Shown in pieces: positions 56,128 through 64,000 of a DNA stretch of 64,000 bases (positions are counted from its first letter, which is position 1; every line of letters begins with the position of its first letter). The notes under the pieces were generated by a model. It saw nothing but the letters and a program-made list of their open reading frames with translations, searched no databases and was not told the origin of the DNA. The position numbers and the translations under genes are program-made. Source of the stretch: Streptomyces catenulae. Its GTDB lineage: Bacteria > Actinomycetota > Actinomycetes > Streptomycetales > Streptomycetaceae. The stretch is from positions 137,519-201,518 of the forward strand of contig NZ_JODY01000015.1 of NCBI RefSeq assembly GCF_000718015.1, read 5' to 3'.

Positions 56128-58311
56128 CTACTCCGTGTCCCGCGCGACGGCCTCGCGCAGCTCCCGCAGGCGCATCAGCTGGAACCCCGCGCCGCCCTCC
56201 GCCAGCAGCCCGGCGGCCTCCTCGAAGTGGGCCAGCGCCTCCCGCGGCCGCCCGGCCTCGCTGCGGGTCTCCGCGAGATCGGTGAGGGCCCGGGCGGTGT
56301 TGTACGGGTCGTGGGCGCGGAAGTACGTCAGCGCCTCCTCCAGCCACCGCGTGGCCTCGTCGCAACGGCCCAGGCCACGCAGGGCCCGGCCCCGGTGGCG
56401 GCGGAGCAGGGCCCGGGCGCGGGGGACGTCGCGGCTGCCCTCGCCGCCGTCCTCGACCGTGACGAGGACGGCGTCGGCCTCCTCGAAGAGGTCCAGCGCC
56501 TCGGCGTACCGCCACTGCCGCAGCCGCAGCAGGCCCAGCGTCTCCACCGCGGTGGCCTGCCCGAGGCGGTGACCGGCCAGCTGCGACACCCGGGCCGCCT
56601 GCCGCAGTTCCTCCTCGGCCTCGGCGAAGTGGTCGGCGCCCAGCTCCGTCAGGGCCAGGGCGAGTTGGGTGTGCATCCGGGCCCGCACCCGGGTCTGCGC
56701 GCCGGACGCCCCGGGCACCGGATCGCTCCCGGGCGCCAGGGCGCGGGCGGCGCGGACACCGGCCCGCAGCGCCGGGAGCACCTGCTCATGGCGTCCGGCC
56801 TTGAGCTGCACCGCCCACAGGGCCTCGCACAACTGCCAGACGCTGTGGTGGTCGCCGTACGCCTCGGCCGCCAGCACGGCGGCCACCAGCGTCGGCAGTT
56901 CGCAGTCCAGGGTCGCCAGCGCCGCCCGGGGATCGGCGTACGGGCCGGGCGGCAGCAGGTCGTAGAGCGGGCCGAGGTGCCAGCGCTCCGGGAGGGCGGC
57001 GCGGTCGGCGGGCACCGCCAGGCGCAGGGCCCAGCCGACCGTGCGGGAGACGGCGGCGGAGCACCCGGCGGGCCGGTCCTCCCGGGCGGCGAGCGCTTCG
57101 GCGTGCTGCCGGACGAGCGGGCGGTGGTGGTACCGCACGCCGTCGCGGGTCTCCAGGAGTCCGCGGGCGACCAGTTCGCCCAGGAGGCGTTCGGCCTCGG
57201 GCCGGCCGATCTCCGCGGTGGCCGCCGCCTGGGCGGGGCCGATGGCGGGCCAGGGGTGCAGTGCCAGCAGCCGGTGGAGCCGGGCGGCGTCGGCGGGGAG
57301 CGCGCGGTAGGCGTCGGCGGCGGCGGCGCGTACCGGATCCGGGTCGGGTGCGGCGGGCTCCGGGGCGGGCGGGACGGGCCCGTCCGGGGCGGGGTCCCGC
57401 GGCAGGGCCAGGGAGGTGGCGGCGGTGCGCAGGGCGTACGGGAAACCGCCGCACCGGTCCAGGACGGCCTGGAGCGCGGCCCCGTCGTCGCCGCGTCCCC
57501 GCACCCCGGTGAGTCGGCCGAGGAGGGCCCGCGCGTCCTTGGCGGCGAGCGGACCGACGGGGACGGGCACGGCGTCGAGCCCGGTCGGCGGGCGGCGCGC
57601 GACGACGATGGTGAAGACGCCGGGGGCGCCGGTCAGCAGGGGAGCGACCTGGGCGGCGGACCGGGCGTGGTCGAGGACGACGAGCAGTCTGCGGTCCGCG
57701 ACGAGGGTGCGGTAGAGGTCGATGCGGTCCTCGGCCGCGGGCGGGACGTCCGCGTCGGCGACGCCCAGTTTGCGCAGGAAGTGGCGGAGCACGGCGGGGG
57801 CGTCGGCGGCGCCGTCCGCGCCACCGCGCAGATCGAGGTAGAGCTGACCGTCCGGATAGCGGTGGAGGTTGCGGCTCCCCCAGTGGATGGGTACGGCACT
57901 GGTGCCGATGCCGCCCGGCCCGTAGACGACGGCGACGCGGGGCAGGCCGTCGGCCTTGCGTCCGGCCTCCTTGTCGAGCTGCTTGAGGGGCCGTCGGCGG
58001 TCGGTGAAGAAGCGGGCGGTGGCCGGGAGCTGGCGCGGGACGGCCGTGGCGCCCGCGGGGGCGGGGGCGGTGCGGAAGAGGACGCCGAGGGCGTGCGCGT
58101 ACTCGGGGTCGCGCGCGGCGGCACCGGCCAGCACCGCCGCCAACTCGCCGCGCTCCTCGGGGCCGACCGGTGCCGGGACCTCGCGCCCGGCGATCCGGCG
58201 GGCGAGCGCACCGAGCGATTCCCAGCCACGTTTGCCCGCTTCTGTCGCCATGGACATCGCCATGGTGGACAGCAGGGACGAAACCGCCGCCATCGACGTG
58301 GGATCCAGCAT
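56128..58311 (-). CDS. STAND-type NB-ARC protein with TPR-like C-terminus, Walker A lysine missing
   Basis: A 727-residue protein with NB-ARC order: P-loop-like VVYGPGGIGTSAVPIHWG near 130, QLYLDLRGG, RRLLVVLDHA (Walker B-like), IVVARRPPTGLDAV, and a winged-helix-like region (HRLLALHPWPAIGPAQAA); TPR-type helices follow from ~470 (ALAHFEEAAGLLAEGG at the end). This resembles AfsR-like regulators without the DNA-binding domain. In the P-loop, Thr stands where Lys is expected (GIGTS instead of GIGKT), so ATP binding may be lost. ATG 58311 has AGGGGGAG upstream. Divergent from the terpene operon. Confidence 0.82.
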   Translation of the reverse strand: MLDPTSMAAVSSLLSTMAMSMATEAGKRGWESLGALARRIAGREVPAPVGPEERGELAAVLAGAAARDPEYAHALGVLFRTAPAPAGATAVPRQLPATARFFTDRRRPLKQLDKEAGRKADGLPRVAVVYGPGGIGTSAVPIHWGSRNLHRYPDGQLYLDLRGGADGAADAPAVLRHFLRKLGVADADVPPAAEDRIDLYRTLVADRRLLVVLDHARSAAQVAPLLTGAPGVFTIVVARRPPTGLDAVPVPVGPLAAKDARALLGRLTGVRGRGDDGAALQAVLDRCGGFPYALRTAATSLALPRDPAPDGPVPPAPEPAAPDPDPVRAAAADAYRALPADAARLHRLLALHPWPAIGPAQAAATAEIGRPEAERLLGELVARGLLETRDGVRYHHRPLVRQHAEALAAREDRPAGCSAAVSRTVGWALRLAVPADRAALPERWHLGPLYDLLPPGPYADPRAALATLDCELPTLVAAVLAAEAYGDHHSVWQLCEALWAVQLKAGRHEQVLPALRAGVRAARALAPGSDPVPGASGAQTRVRARMHTQLALALTELGADHFAEAEEELRQAARVSQLAGHRLGQATAVETLGLLRLRQWRYAEALDLFEEADAVLVTVEDGGEGSRDVPRARALLRRHRGRALRGLGRCDEATRWLEEALTYFRAHDPYNTARALTDLAETRSEAGRPREALAHFEEAAGLLAEGGAGFQLMRLRELREAVARDTE

Positions 58312-58779
58312 GCCGTCACTCCCCCTGTACGCCGTCCGGTACCACTGCCGGGCGGCCGTGCCGATCCGTCTCCCGCCCGCCGTCCACCGTAGTGGTGGGG
58401 CGTCCGGCGGGGTGCCTCTCCCGCACATCCTGCCGGGAGGGGCGCGGGAGAGGCACTCCCTCCGGCCGAGACCGCACCCCTGGTGTCCCACCGTTCACAC
58501 GGCGCCCGGCTGACACACCGTCCACTCGCTTCCTCCGTAAGTGTTCTGACGTGTCGTCCACCAGACGAACGGAATGTTGGCGGCATTCGACGCGCCCAAA
58601 AGTGTTTATTTTTGGCTTGTTTGCATATGACTCTGATCACGTGGGGTTCGGATCCGGATTGCGAACGATCACTCTCGGGCAGATCGTGTGGGCCCGGACT
58701 GTCTGGTTCCGGCCCACCCCCCTACCGGGGCGCCGGATGCTACCGGCGCACCGGACTGCCTGCCCATCGGAGTTGAAAC
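58312..58779. other. Divergent promoter region of the STAND gene and terpene operon
   Basis: No gene is seen. An AT-rich stretch (58599-58640, with TGTTTATTTTTGGC) lies about 140 bases before the methyltransferase start, and a GTTCG/CGAAC inverted repeat spans about 58646-58665. These are candidates for promoter and operator of the terpene operon. Confidence 0.4.
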
Positions 58780-59691
58780 ATGGACGACAACCTCGTCATC
58801 GACGCGGCGGTCCCCGGCCAGTCCGGGTTCGACGAGAAGCAAGTTCCGCTCTATTACACGCGCAAGACCAGGGACATCCTCCACAAATACGGTCCCGGAC
58901 CCCGCGTCCACTTCCATATGGGGATATTTGACGAAGGGGCGCACCCCAACACCACGGTCGCGCAGCGCGTCCTGCGGCGGCGCATCGTCGAGTCGCAGGA
59001 GGCCGTACTCGATCACGCCGCCACGCTCTGGGACGTACCGCGCAACCCCCACGGTCACCTTCTCGACATCGGCTGCGGTGTCGGCGGCGGCTCGATCTAC
59101 TGGGCACAGAAGTTCGGTGCGCAGGTCACCGGCATCACCGTCACCGGCGAACACATACCGGTCATCAGCGACCTCGCCCGCCGGGCGGACGTCGCCGACC
59201 GGATCACGCCGGTCCTCGGCGACATCCACGATCTGACCGACGAGAACCGCTACGACGGCGCCGTCGCCATCGAGAGCTCCGGCTACATGGACCGCGAGCG
59301 GCTCTTCTCCGTCGTGGCCAAGGCCCTCAAGCCCGGTGGCTGGTTCGGCATCCAGGAGCACTTCCTGTGCCGCCCGGAGTGGACCGAGTTCATCGACGAC
59401 TACTACAAGACCCGCCTGGGCACCCTCACCGAGTACATCAACGCCGCGCACGCGGCCGGTCTGGAGCTGGAGCAGGACGAGGACATCACCGACCGCGTCG
59501 CGGAGTTCTGGATGCAGTCGATGGCGTGGAGCACCGCGGAGGTGGAGACGATGGACCGCACCGGCGTGCCCTCGCCCATCGCCCGCGACCGGCTGCTGGA
59601 GTCGGAGCGCACCCACGGCAAGCTGTTCCGCATCTGGCGTGACCACGCGGTCGAGACCCGCCTGCTGCTCTTCCGCCTGGGAGGCAACTGA
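58780..59691 (+). CDS. gppmt: Geranyl diphosphate 2-C-methyltransferase
   Basis: A 303-residue class I methyltransferase close to the GPP 2-methyltransferase family. It adds a methyl from SAM to C2 of geranyl-PP, giving 2-methyl-GPP, the C11 precursor of 2-methylisoborneol-type volatiles. SAM motif [20 protein letters not shown] is near residue 94; [22 protein letters not shown] and [11 protein letters not shown] also match the family. ATG 58780 has GGAG upstream. The cyclase starts two bases after its stop. Confidence 0.9.
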   Translation: MDDNLVIDAAVPGQSGFDEKQVPLYYTRKTRDILHKYGPGPRVHFHMGIFDEGAHPNTTVAQRVLRRRIVESQEAVLDHAATLWDVPRNPHGHLLDIGCGVGGGSIYWAQKFGAQVTGITVTGEHIPVISDLARRADVADRITPVLGDIHDLTDENRYDGAVAIESSGYMDRERLFSVVAKALKPGGWFGIQEHFLCRPEWTEFIDDYYKTRLGTLTEYINAAHAAGLELEQDEDITDRVAEFWMQSMAWSTAEVETMDRTGVPSPIARDRLLESERTHGKLFRIWRDHAVETRLLLFRLGGN

Positions 59692-59693
59692 CC

Positions 59694-60839
59694 ATGACCG
59701 TCACCCCCGACGTCCGCACCACCCCGGGCGGCGACCGGTCCCGCCCGTCCCCCATCGGCTGGCAACTCCCACCGTTCTACTGCCCGATCACCCTCACCGG
59801 CGACATCCACCCGCGCCACGCGGAGCTGGAGCGGCGCGCCCTGGAGTGGATCGACAGCTACGGCCTCTACCCCGACGCCACCGAGCGTGCCTGGGGACTG
59901 GCCACCCACAGCGCGGAGTTCAGCTGCCGGATCATTCCGCACGGCGAGCCGGAGCCCCTCCTCATCTTCATGATGTGGAACTACTGGGCCCACGCCGTCG
60001 ACGACTGGCTCGACTCCGGCAGCAACGCCACCGCCACCGGCAAGGTCGTCGACACCAGCATCCGGCTGCTCCGCGCCCTGGAGTACCCCGGCTCGGCGAT
60101 GATGCCGCCCAGCCCGTACACCGACGCCCTGCACGACCTGGTGCGGCGCACCCGCGCCGCGCTGAGCCCCTGGCAGCTGCGCCGCTTCATCGACGGCATC
60201 CGGGACTGGCTGTTCGCCTCCTCCTGGCAGACCGCCAACGCCGAACGCGGCGTCATGCCGAGCCTCAACGACTTCGCCGCCATGGCCGTCTCGATCAACG
60301 GCACCCGCTTCTCGCTCACCTGGGGCGAGGTGGCGAACGGCGCCGACCTCCCGCCCGACGTGCTGTGTTCCCCGGCGGTCCAGGCGCTCACCGACGCCGC
60401 GGGCTTCCTCGTCGGCACCGACAACGACCTGTTCTCCTACGCCAAGGAGGACCATCTGGAGATCCCCGAGCAGAACCTCATCAACGTCATCGCCCACGAG
60501 CGGGGCTGCACCCCCGCCGAGGCGCTGCCCGAGGCGGTCGGACTGCGCGACCGGACGATGACCCTCTACCTCCGGCTGCGGGACCAACTCGCCGCCGACG
60601 GCGACCCGATGATGCGGCGCTACCTGGACACGGTGGGCGACTACATCGCCGGATGCATCGTCTGGCAGAACAACGCCCCGCGCTTCGCCAGCCCCCGCAA
60701 CCGCAATCCGCTGCCGGTGCCGGGCTCGTCGTTCGGCATCACCTACCGGGACACGCCCAGCGACCCCTCGACGGACGCACCGGCCCTCCCGGCCATCGCC
60801 TGGTGGTGGGACCAGCTGACGTCCCCCGACGCTCCCTGA
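59694..60839 (+). CDS. C11 terpene cyclase, 2-methylisoborneol/2-methylenebornane synthase-like
   Basis: A 381-residue class I terpene synthase. Mg-binding Asp motif is DDWLD (D103, D104, D107); NSE triad is NDLFSYAKE (N244, S248, E252). Coupling to gppmt indicates use of 2-methyl-GPP. Characterised 2-MIB synthases of Streptomyces carry, to my knowledge, a long Pro-rich N-terminal extension and a DDxxCxD-type motif; this protein has only ~20 extra residues and a different motif, so the product may be 2-methylenebornane or another C11 alcohol rather than 2-MIB. ATG 59694 has GGAGG upstream. Confidence 0.82.
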   Translation: MTVTPDVRTTPGGDRSRPSPIGWQLPPFYCPITLTGDIHPRHAELERRALEWIDSYGLYPDATERAWGLATHSAEFSCRIIPHGEPEPLLIFMMWNYWAHAVDDWLDSGSNATATGKVVDTSIRLLRALEYPGSAMMPPSPYTDALHDLVRRTRAALSPWQLRRFIDGIRDWLFASSWQTANAERGVMPSLNDFAAMAVSINGTRFSLTWGEVANGADLPPDVLCSPAVQALTDAAGFLVGTDNDLFSYAKEDHLEIPEQNLINVIAHERGCTPAEALPEAVGLRDRTMTLYLRLRDQLAADGDPMMRRYLDTVGDYIAGCIVWQNNAPRFASPRNRNPLPVPGSSFGITYRDTPSDPSTDAPALPAIAWWWDQLTSPDAP

Positions 60840-60883
60840 GCGTGGTGTCCCGCCCCCACCGGGACACCCCCACCAACGGCGGA

Positions 60884-60909
60884 ACCGGCGGCACATACGT
60901 ACCGCCGGT
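60884..60909. terminator. Hairpin after the terpene cyclase
   Basis: Perfect 8-bp arms ACCGGCGG/CCGCCGGT with a 10-base loop, 44 bases past the cyclase stop and between convergent genes. Confidence 0.5.
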
Positions 60910-60921
60910 CCTCGTCAACTC

Positions 60922-60953
60922 CCCTGCCCGCGACGTGTGGTACGTCGGCAGGG
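60922..60953. terminator. Bidirectional hairpin between convergent cyclase and P450 genes
   Basis: Left arm CCCTGC-CCG-CGACGT, right arm ACGTCG-GCAGGG, loop GTGGT: a 12-bp stem with a 3-base bulge. Its position between convergent genes suits a two-way terminator. Confidence 0.6.
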
Positions 60954-60963
60954 ACCGTGCCGC

Positions 60964-62367
60964 TCAGTGGCCGCTGAACCAGCGACGCCACCAGGTGCTG
61001 GTACGGCGCTGCGTCTCCGCCGTGGGCACCGCGACCGGCGGCCGCGGACCGGCCGCCTCGGGCAGCGGCTCCGAACGGCGCGGCGCGGGCAGCTCCGAAC
61101 TGGCGGTCTGCGTCGGCAGACTCGGCTTCGGCGTGAACCGCACCGGAAGCTCCACCATGTGACGCGACATCAGCGACGAACGGTACGGGATGTCGTGCTC
61201 GGCGACGGCCAGCTGAAGGTCGGGCAGCCGGGCGAGCAGGGTGTCGATACCCGTGTCGGCGATGGCGCGACCCACGTCCTGACCTGGGCACTCGTGCGGA
61301 CCGCCGCTGAACGCGAGGTGCGAGCGGTTGCCGTGCACCGGCTGGGTGAGGTCGGGCCGGATCTCCGGGTCGACATTGCCCGCCGCCAGCCCCAGGAGCA
61401 GCATGTCGCCCTCCTTGATGCGCTGACCGCCCAGCTCCGTGTCGCCGGTGGCCCACCGTCCGAGGATGGTGGTGAACGGCGGCTCGTCCCACAGCACCTG
61501 CTCCAGCGCATCCGGCAGCGTCATGTGACCGCCGGAGAGGCTGGCGCGGAACCGACGGTCGGTGACGACCATCAGCACGGTGTTGGCGATGAGGTTGGCC
61601 GTCGTCTCGAACGCGGCGATCAGCACCACGCGGAGGTGCTGTATGGCCTCGTCGTCGGTGAGCGCGGAGCGGTGCTCCAGCAGCCAGGTGGTGAAGTCGT
61701 GGCCGGGGGTGGCCCGCTTGCGCTCCACGAGTTGCTGGAGCGTCTGCATGACGAACTCGTTGCTGGCGACGGCGGTCTCGGTGCCCTTGATCATGTCGCG
61801 GGCGGCCTCGACCAGCCGGGGACCGTACGACTCCGGCATGCCGAGGAGCTGCGTCATCACCAGCATCGGCAGATGCTCGGCGAACCGGCTGACCAGATCG
61901 GCCTGCCCGGCACCGGCGAACTCGTCGATCAGCTGGTTGGCGAAGCGGGTGACGTAGCGGCGGATGCCGCGCCGGTCGAAGCGGTTGATGGAGTCGGTGA
62001 CCGCCGCCCGCAGCCGCTCGTGGTCGGCGCCGTCGACAAAGTTGCACACCGGCTGCCAGGCGGCGACCGGGGTCAGCGGGTGCTCCGGGCCGACCCGGCC
62101 CTCCCGCATGTCCCGCCAGCGGCGCGAGTCCCGCGAGAAACGGGACGGGGTACGGGCCACGTCCAGGTTCTCGCGGTGCCCCAGCACCAGCCACGCCGGG
62201 AGATCGCCTTGCAGCAGAACCGGCGCGACCTGACCGTGTTCGGCGCGCAGCTTCTCGTACAGCCCCATCGGATCGGCCTCGGCCTCCGGGCCGTACAGCC
62301 GGCGCAGGCCCTCCGGGCCGACGCCGTGGGCCGGGCAGCCCGGGGGCGGGGTGGGGGAAGTGCTCAC
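60964..62367 (-). CDS. cvnE: Cytochrome P450 of the CYP157 type (conservon CvnE)
   Basis: A 467-residue P450. The haem Cys lies in HLAFSGGPHECPGQDVGRA near residue 360; the I-helix has AAFETTANLI. In the K-helix the otherwise universal EXXR is replaced by EQVLW (about 289-293), as reported for CYP157 enzymes of S. coelicolor (EQSLW type). The C-terminal ~65 residues are Pro/Arg-rich. GTG 62367 has AAGGAG upstream. It ends the conservon operon 25 bases after cvnD. CYP157 redox function is uncertain; loss of EXXR is compatible with haem binding. Confidence 0.9.
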   Translation of the reverse strand: MSTSPTPPPGCPAHGVGPEGLRRLYGPEAEADPMGLYEKLRAEHGQVAPVLLQGDLPAWLVLGHRENLDVARTPSRFSRDSRRWRDMREGRVGPEHPLTPVAAWQPVCNFVDGADHERLRAAVTDSINRFDRRGIRRYVTRFANQLIDEFAGAGQADLVSRFAEHLPMLVMTQLLGMPESYGPRLVEAARDMIKGTETAVASNEFVMQTLQQLVERKRATPGHDFTTWLLEHRSALTDDEAIQHLRVVLIAAFETTANLIANTVLMVVTDRRFRASLSGGHMTLPDALEQVLWDEPPFTTILGRWATGDTELGGQRIKEGDMLLLGLAAGNVDPEIRPDLTQPVHGNRSHLAFSGGPHECPGQDVGRAIADTGIDTLLARLPDLQLAVAEHDIPYRSSLMSRHMVELPVRFTPKPSLPTQTASSELPAPRRSEPLPEAAGPRPPVAVPTAETQRRTSTWWRRWFSGH

Positions 62368-62392
62368 AGTGGCTCCTTGGCTCCTCGTCGGC

Positions 62393-63016
62393 TCACGCCA
62401 CGGCGAGGGAATGCAGATACCGCATCAACGTCATCAGGACATCGCGGCTTGACGGGCGCAGCCGGGCGTCGCAGTCGACTATCGGCACATCGGCCGGCAG
62501 GTCGAGGGCGGCACGGACCTCCTCGACCGGGTGCACCGGCGCGTCCGGGAAGGAGTTGACGGCGACGACGAAGGGGACGCCGCGCTCCTCCAGCCGCCCG
62601 ATGACGTCGAAGCTGACCTCCAGCCGACGGGTGTCGATCAGCACGACGGCACCGAGGGCGCCGTCGAACAGGCCGTTCCACAGGAACCAGAAGCGCTGCT
62701 GTCCGGGGGTTCCGAAGAGATAGAGGACAAGTTCGTCGTTGAGACTGATCCGGCCGAAGTCCATCGCCACGGTGGTGGAGGTCTTGCGTTCCACCCCGAT
62801 GGTGTCGTCGACGCCGACACCGGCCTGGGTCATCGTCTCCTCGGTCGTCAGCGGACGGATTTCGCTGACGGAGCCGACGAGCGTGGTCTTGCCGACACCG
62901 AAGCCACCGACGATCACGACCTTGACCGCTGCCGCCGCACTGTCCGGCAGTTCGTCCTCGGTCCGTGGGCCCTCGGCAGGGTGCTCGACAAGCGTCTCAG
63001 AGCTTTTGAAGTCCAT
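62393..63016 (-). CDS. cvnD: Conservon GTPase CvnD
   Basis: A 207-residue small GTPase of the conservon type: G1 VIVGGFGVGKTTLVGSV (37-45 core), switch VGVDDTIGVERKTSTTVAMDFG, G3-like FGTPGQQRFWFLW, G4-like VAVNSF. In conservons the CvnA-D proteins form a G-protein-coupled-receptor-like signalling complex at the membrane. ATG 63016 lies inside the cvnC end (20-base overlap). Confidence 0.95.
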   Translation of the reverse strand: MDFKSSETLVEHPAEGPRTEDELPDSAAAAVKVVIVGGFGVGKTTLVGSVSEIRPLTTEETMTQAGVGVDDTIGVERKTSTTVAMDFGRISLNDELVLYLFGTPGQQRFWFLWNGLFDGALGAVVLIDTRRLEVSFDVIGRLEERGVPFVVAVNSFPDAPVHPVEEVRAALDLPADVPIVDCDARLRPSSRDVLMTLMRYLHSLAVA

Positions 63017-63359
63017 GGATCACCGCCTCAATAAGGGCACGGTCGGGAAGTTGAGCGGGAGGTACGGGTGCCCGTGCGACGACGCGGCTGTCCGTCAGCA
63101 GGTCACCGAGGAGAACGGTGAGCACGCTGACCGGCAGACGCATGTAGGCGGAGAGTTCCGCCACGGACAGCGGGGAGTGGCACAGCCGCATGATCGTGGC
63201 GTGCTCGGGCTGCATGCCCGGTTTGGGGCTGTTCTTGGACACGATCAGCGTGACCAGGTCGAGGGAGGCCGACTTTCCGGAGGATCCGCTGCGCCCGCCG
63301 GTGATCACATAAAGCCTCTCCGGGTTCTCGTCCTCCCAGCCCTCGTCCGCATCGCTCAC
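62997..63359 (-). CDS. cvnC: Conservon protein CvnC (DUF742)
   Basis: A 120-residue DUF742 protein: RLYVITGGRSGSSG, then LIVSKNSPKPGMQPEHATIMRLC, SVAELSAYMRLPVSVLTVLLGDLL and PDRALIEAVIHGLQKL. It contains a winged-helix-like fold and associates with CvnD. 64 bases from cvnB. Confidence 0.94.
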   Translation of the reverse strand: MSDADEGWEDENPERLYVITGGRSGSSGKSASLDLVTLIVSKNSPKPGMQPEHATIMRLCHSPLSVAELSAYMRLPVSVLTVLLGDLLTDSRVVARAPVPPAQLPDRALIEAVIHGLQKL

Positions 63360-63423
63360 TCCGGAGACCCTCTTCCCCCTCGGCAGGGACGCCGCATGTC
63401 CTCAACACGTTCGACGACCCCGC

Positions 63424-63831
63424 TCATACGACCTGTCCGTTGTGGCGCGGTGGGCTGCTCAGGTGCTCGCCGATACGGGCCACGAGATCCCGCATCCGCG
63501 CACCGATCAAGCCGGCGTCCACGTCCTCATCGGCCAGCACCGCGAGGTATGCCCCGGCACCTGCTGCCATCAGGTAGAAGAACCCACCGTCCAGTTCGAT
63601 CACGACCATACGCATCCGGCCGTCGCTGCGGGGGAACTCCGAGGAAACCGCTCCGGCCAGGCTCTGCAGTCCGGCGCAGGCGGCCGCCAGCCGGTCGGCG
63701 GTGTCGGTGTCGGTGCCGTGCTGCGCCATCCGCAGGCCGTCCGACGACAGCACGATGACGTGACGGGTCTGCGGCACGCTCTCCGCGAGGTCCTTGAGCA
63801 TCCAGTCCATGTTGGGCCGGTGCTGAATCAT
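63424..63831 (-). CDS. cvnB: Conservon protein CvnB (roadblock/LC7)
   Basis: A 135-residue roadblock/LC7 protein: MDWMLKDLAESVPQTRHVIVLSSDGLRMA, AAACAGLQSLAGAVSSEF, MVVIELDGGFFYLMAAGAGAYLAVLAD. Such proteins bind the paired GTPase CvnD. ATG 63831 lies two bases after the cvnA stop. Confidence 0.95.
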   Translation of the reverse strand: MIQHRPNMDWMLKDLAESVPQTRHVIVLSSDGLRMAQHGTDTDTADRLAAACAGLQSLAGAVSSEFPRSDGRMRMVVIELDGGFFYLMAAGAGAYLAVLADEDVDAGLIGARMRDLVARIGEHLSSPPRHNGQVV

Positions 63832-63833
63832 GG

Positions 63834-64000
63834 CTACTCACTCTTTTCCGAGGACTCGTCACTCTCACGGACTGCACCGGCCTCACCGGAGGCACCGGTG
63901 GGCGCGGGTGTCTGGCTCTCGCCGGACAGGCCGCTCTGGAACGCCGCCAGCCACATACCGGGCTGCACCGGTGGTGCCTTGTCCGGGGCGGGGGTGGGGG
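63834..64000 (-). CDS. cvnA: C-terminal end of conservon histidine kinase-like CvnA (5' end outside window)
   Basis: Only the last ~55 residues are visible, reading minus strand to TAG at 63834. They contain MWLAAFQSGLSGE, a motif near the C-terminus of CvnA sensor proteins, and a disordered Pro/Ser/Glu tail ending ESSEKSE. The position just upstream of cvnB fits CvnA, a membrane sensor with an ATPase domain. Confidence 0.8.
   Translation of the reverse strand, partial: PTPAPDKAPPVQPGMWLAAFQSGLSGESQTPAPTGASGEAGAVRESDESSEKSE

Noticed and set aside
60743..62194. 483-codon minus-strand ORF over the P450
   Set aside because: Different frame from the P450, which has haem-binding and I-helix motifs; composition is shadow-like.

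Overview
The window reads as a chromosomal segment of a Streptomyces or very close relative. Composition is very GC-rich with GTG/TTG starts and short ATGA/GTGA gene overlaps. Marker families include a conservon with a CYP157-type P450, a geranyl-PP methyltransferase/C11 terpene cyclase pair, XRE-DUF5753/DUF397 regulators and a LAETG-anchored thioester surface protein.

Layout. (1) 0-23 kb is core-like chromosome. It holds the end of a coiled-coil protein, a PP2C phosphatase and an FHA-domain protein (a phospho-signalling set), a PCMT-like methyltransferase, a truncated haemoglobin, and a large FtsX-type ABC exporter operon (two permeases plus ATPase). These are followed by EttA with a hotdog thioesterase, a thioester-domain surface protein, an SSB paralogue, and two coupled dynamin-like GTPases. 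(2) 23.2-30.2 kb is an integrated mobilisable element at tRNA-Arg(TCT): a twice-frameshifted tyrosine integrase, an excisionase, a phage-type replication pair (initiator-like and DnaC-like), seven GGGGACC-type palindromic sites, MobC and an HUH relaxase. No FtsK/TraB-type transfer gene was seen, so it looks mobilisable rather than self-conjugative. (3) 30.2-36.5 kb is accessory cargo or flank: a minus-strand regulator cluster (DUF397/XRE/DUF6879/flavoprotein), a plus-strand run of small proteins (HATPase anti-sigma-like, DUF6082 and others), then a CYTH protein and a radical SAM enzyme. (4) 36.7-51.8 kb is a complete type I-E CRISPR-Cas locus. The array has 87 repeats with two repeat variants and a hybrid at one junction. 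The cas genes are all on the minus strand in the order cas3-cse1 fusion, cse2, cas7, cas5, cas6, cas1, cas2. Several spacers near the inferred leader are themselves hairpins. (5) 52-58 kb holds a DoxX protein, a decayed UvrD-like helicase, a glycosyltransferase-like gene split by a 7-bp tandem repeat that could switch its reading frame, and a STAND-type NB-ARC/TPR protein lacking the Walker A lysine. (6) 58.8-64 kb holds a C11 terpene operon (GPP methyltransferase plus cyclase) without an encapsulin gene or the usual N-terminal extension, converging on a conservon (CvnA-D plus an EXXR-less P450).

No database searches were possible. Family names come from motifs read by eye; starts were chosen from ribosome-binding sites, overlaps and remembered homologue N-termini. 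Three loci look broken (integrase, helicase, repeat-split gene); each could be biological or an assembly/sequencing artefact.
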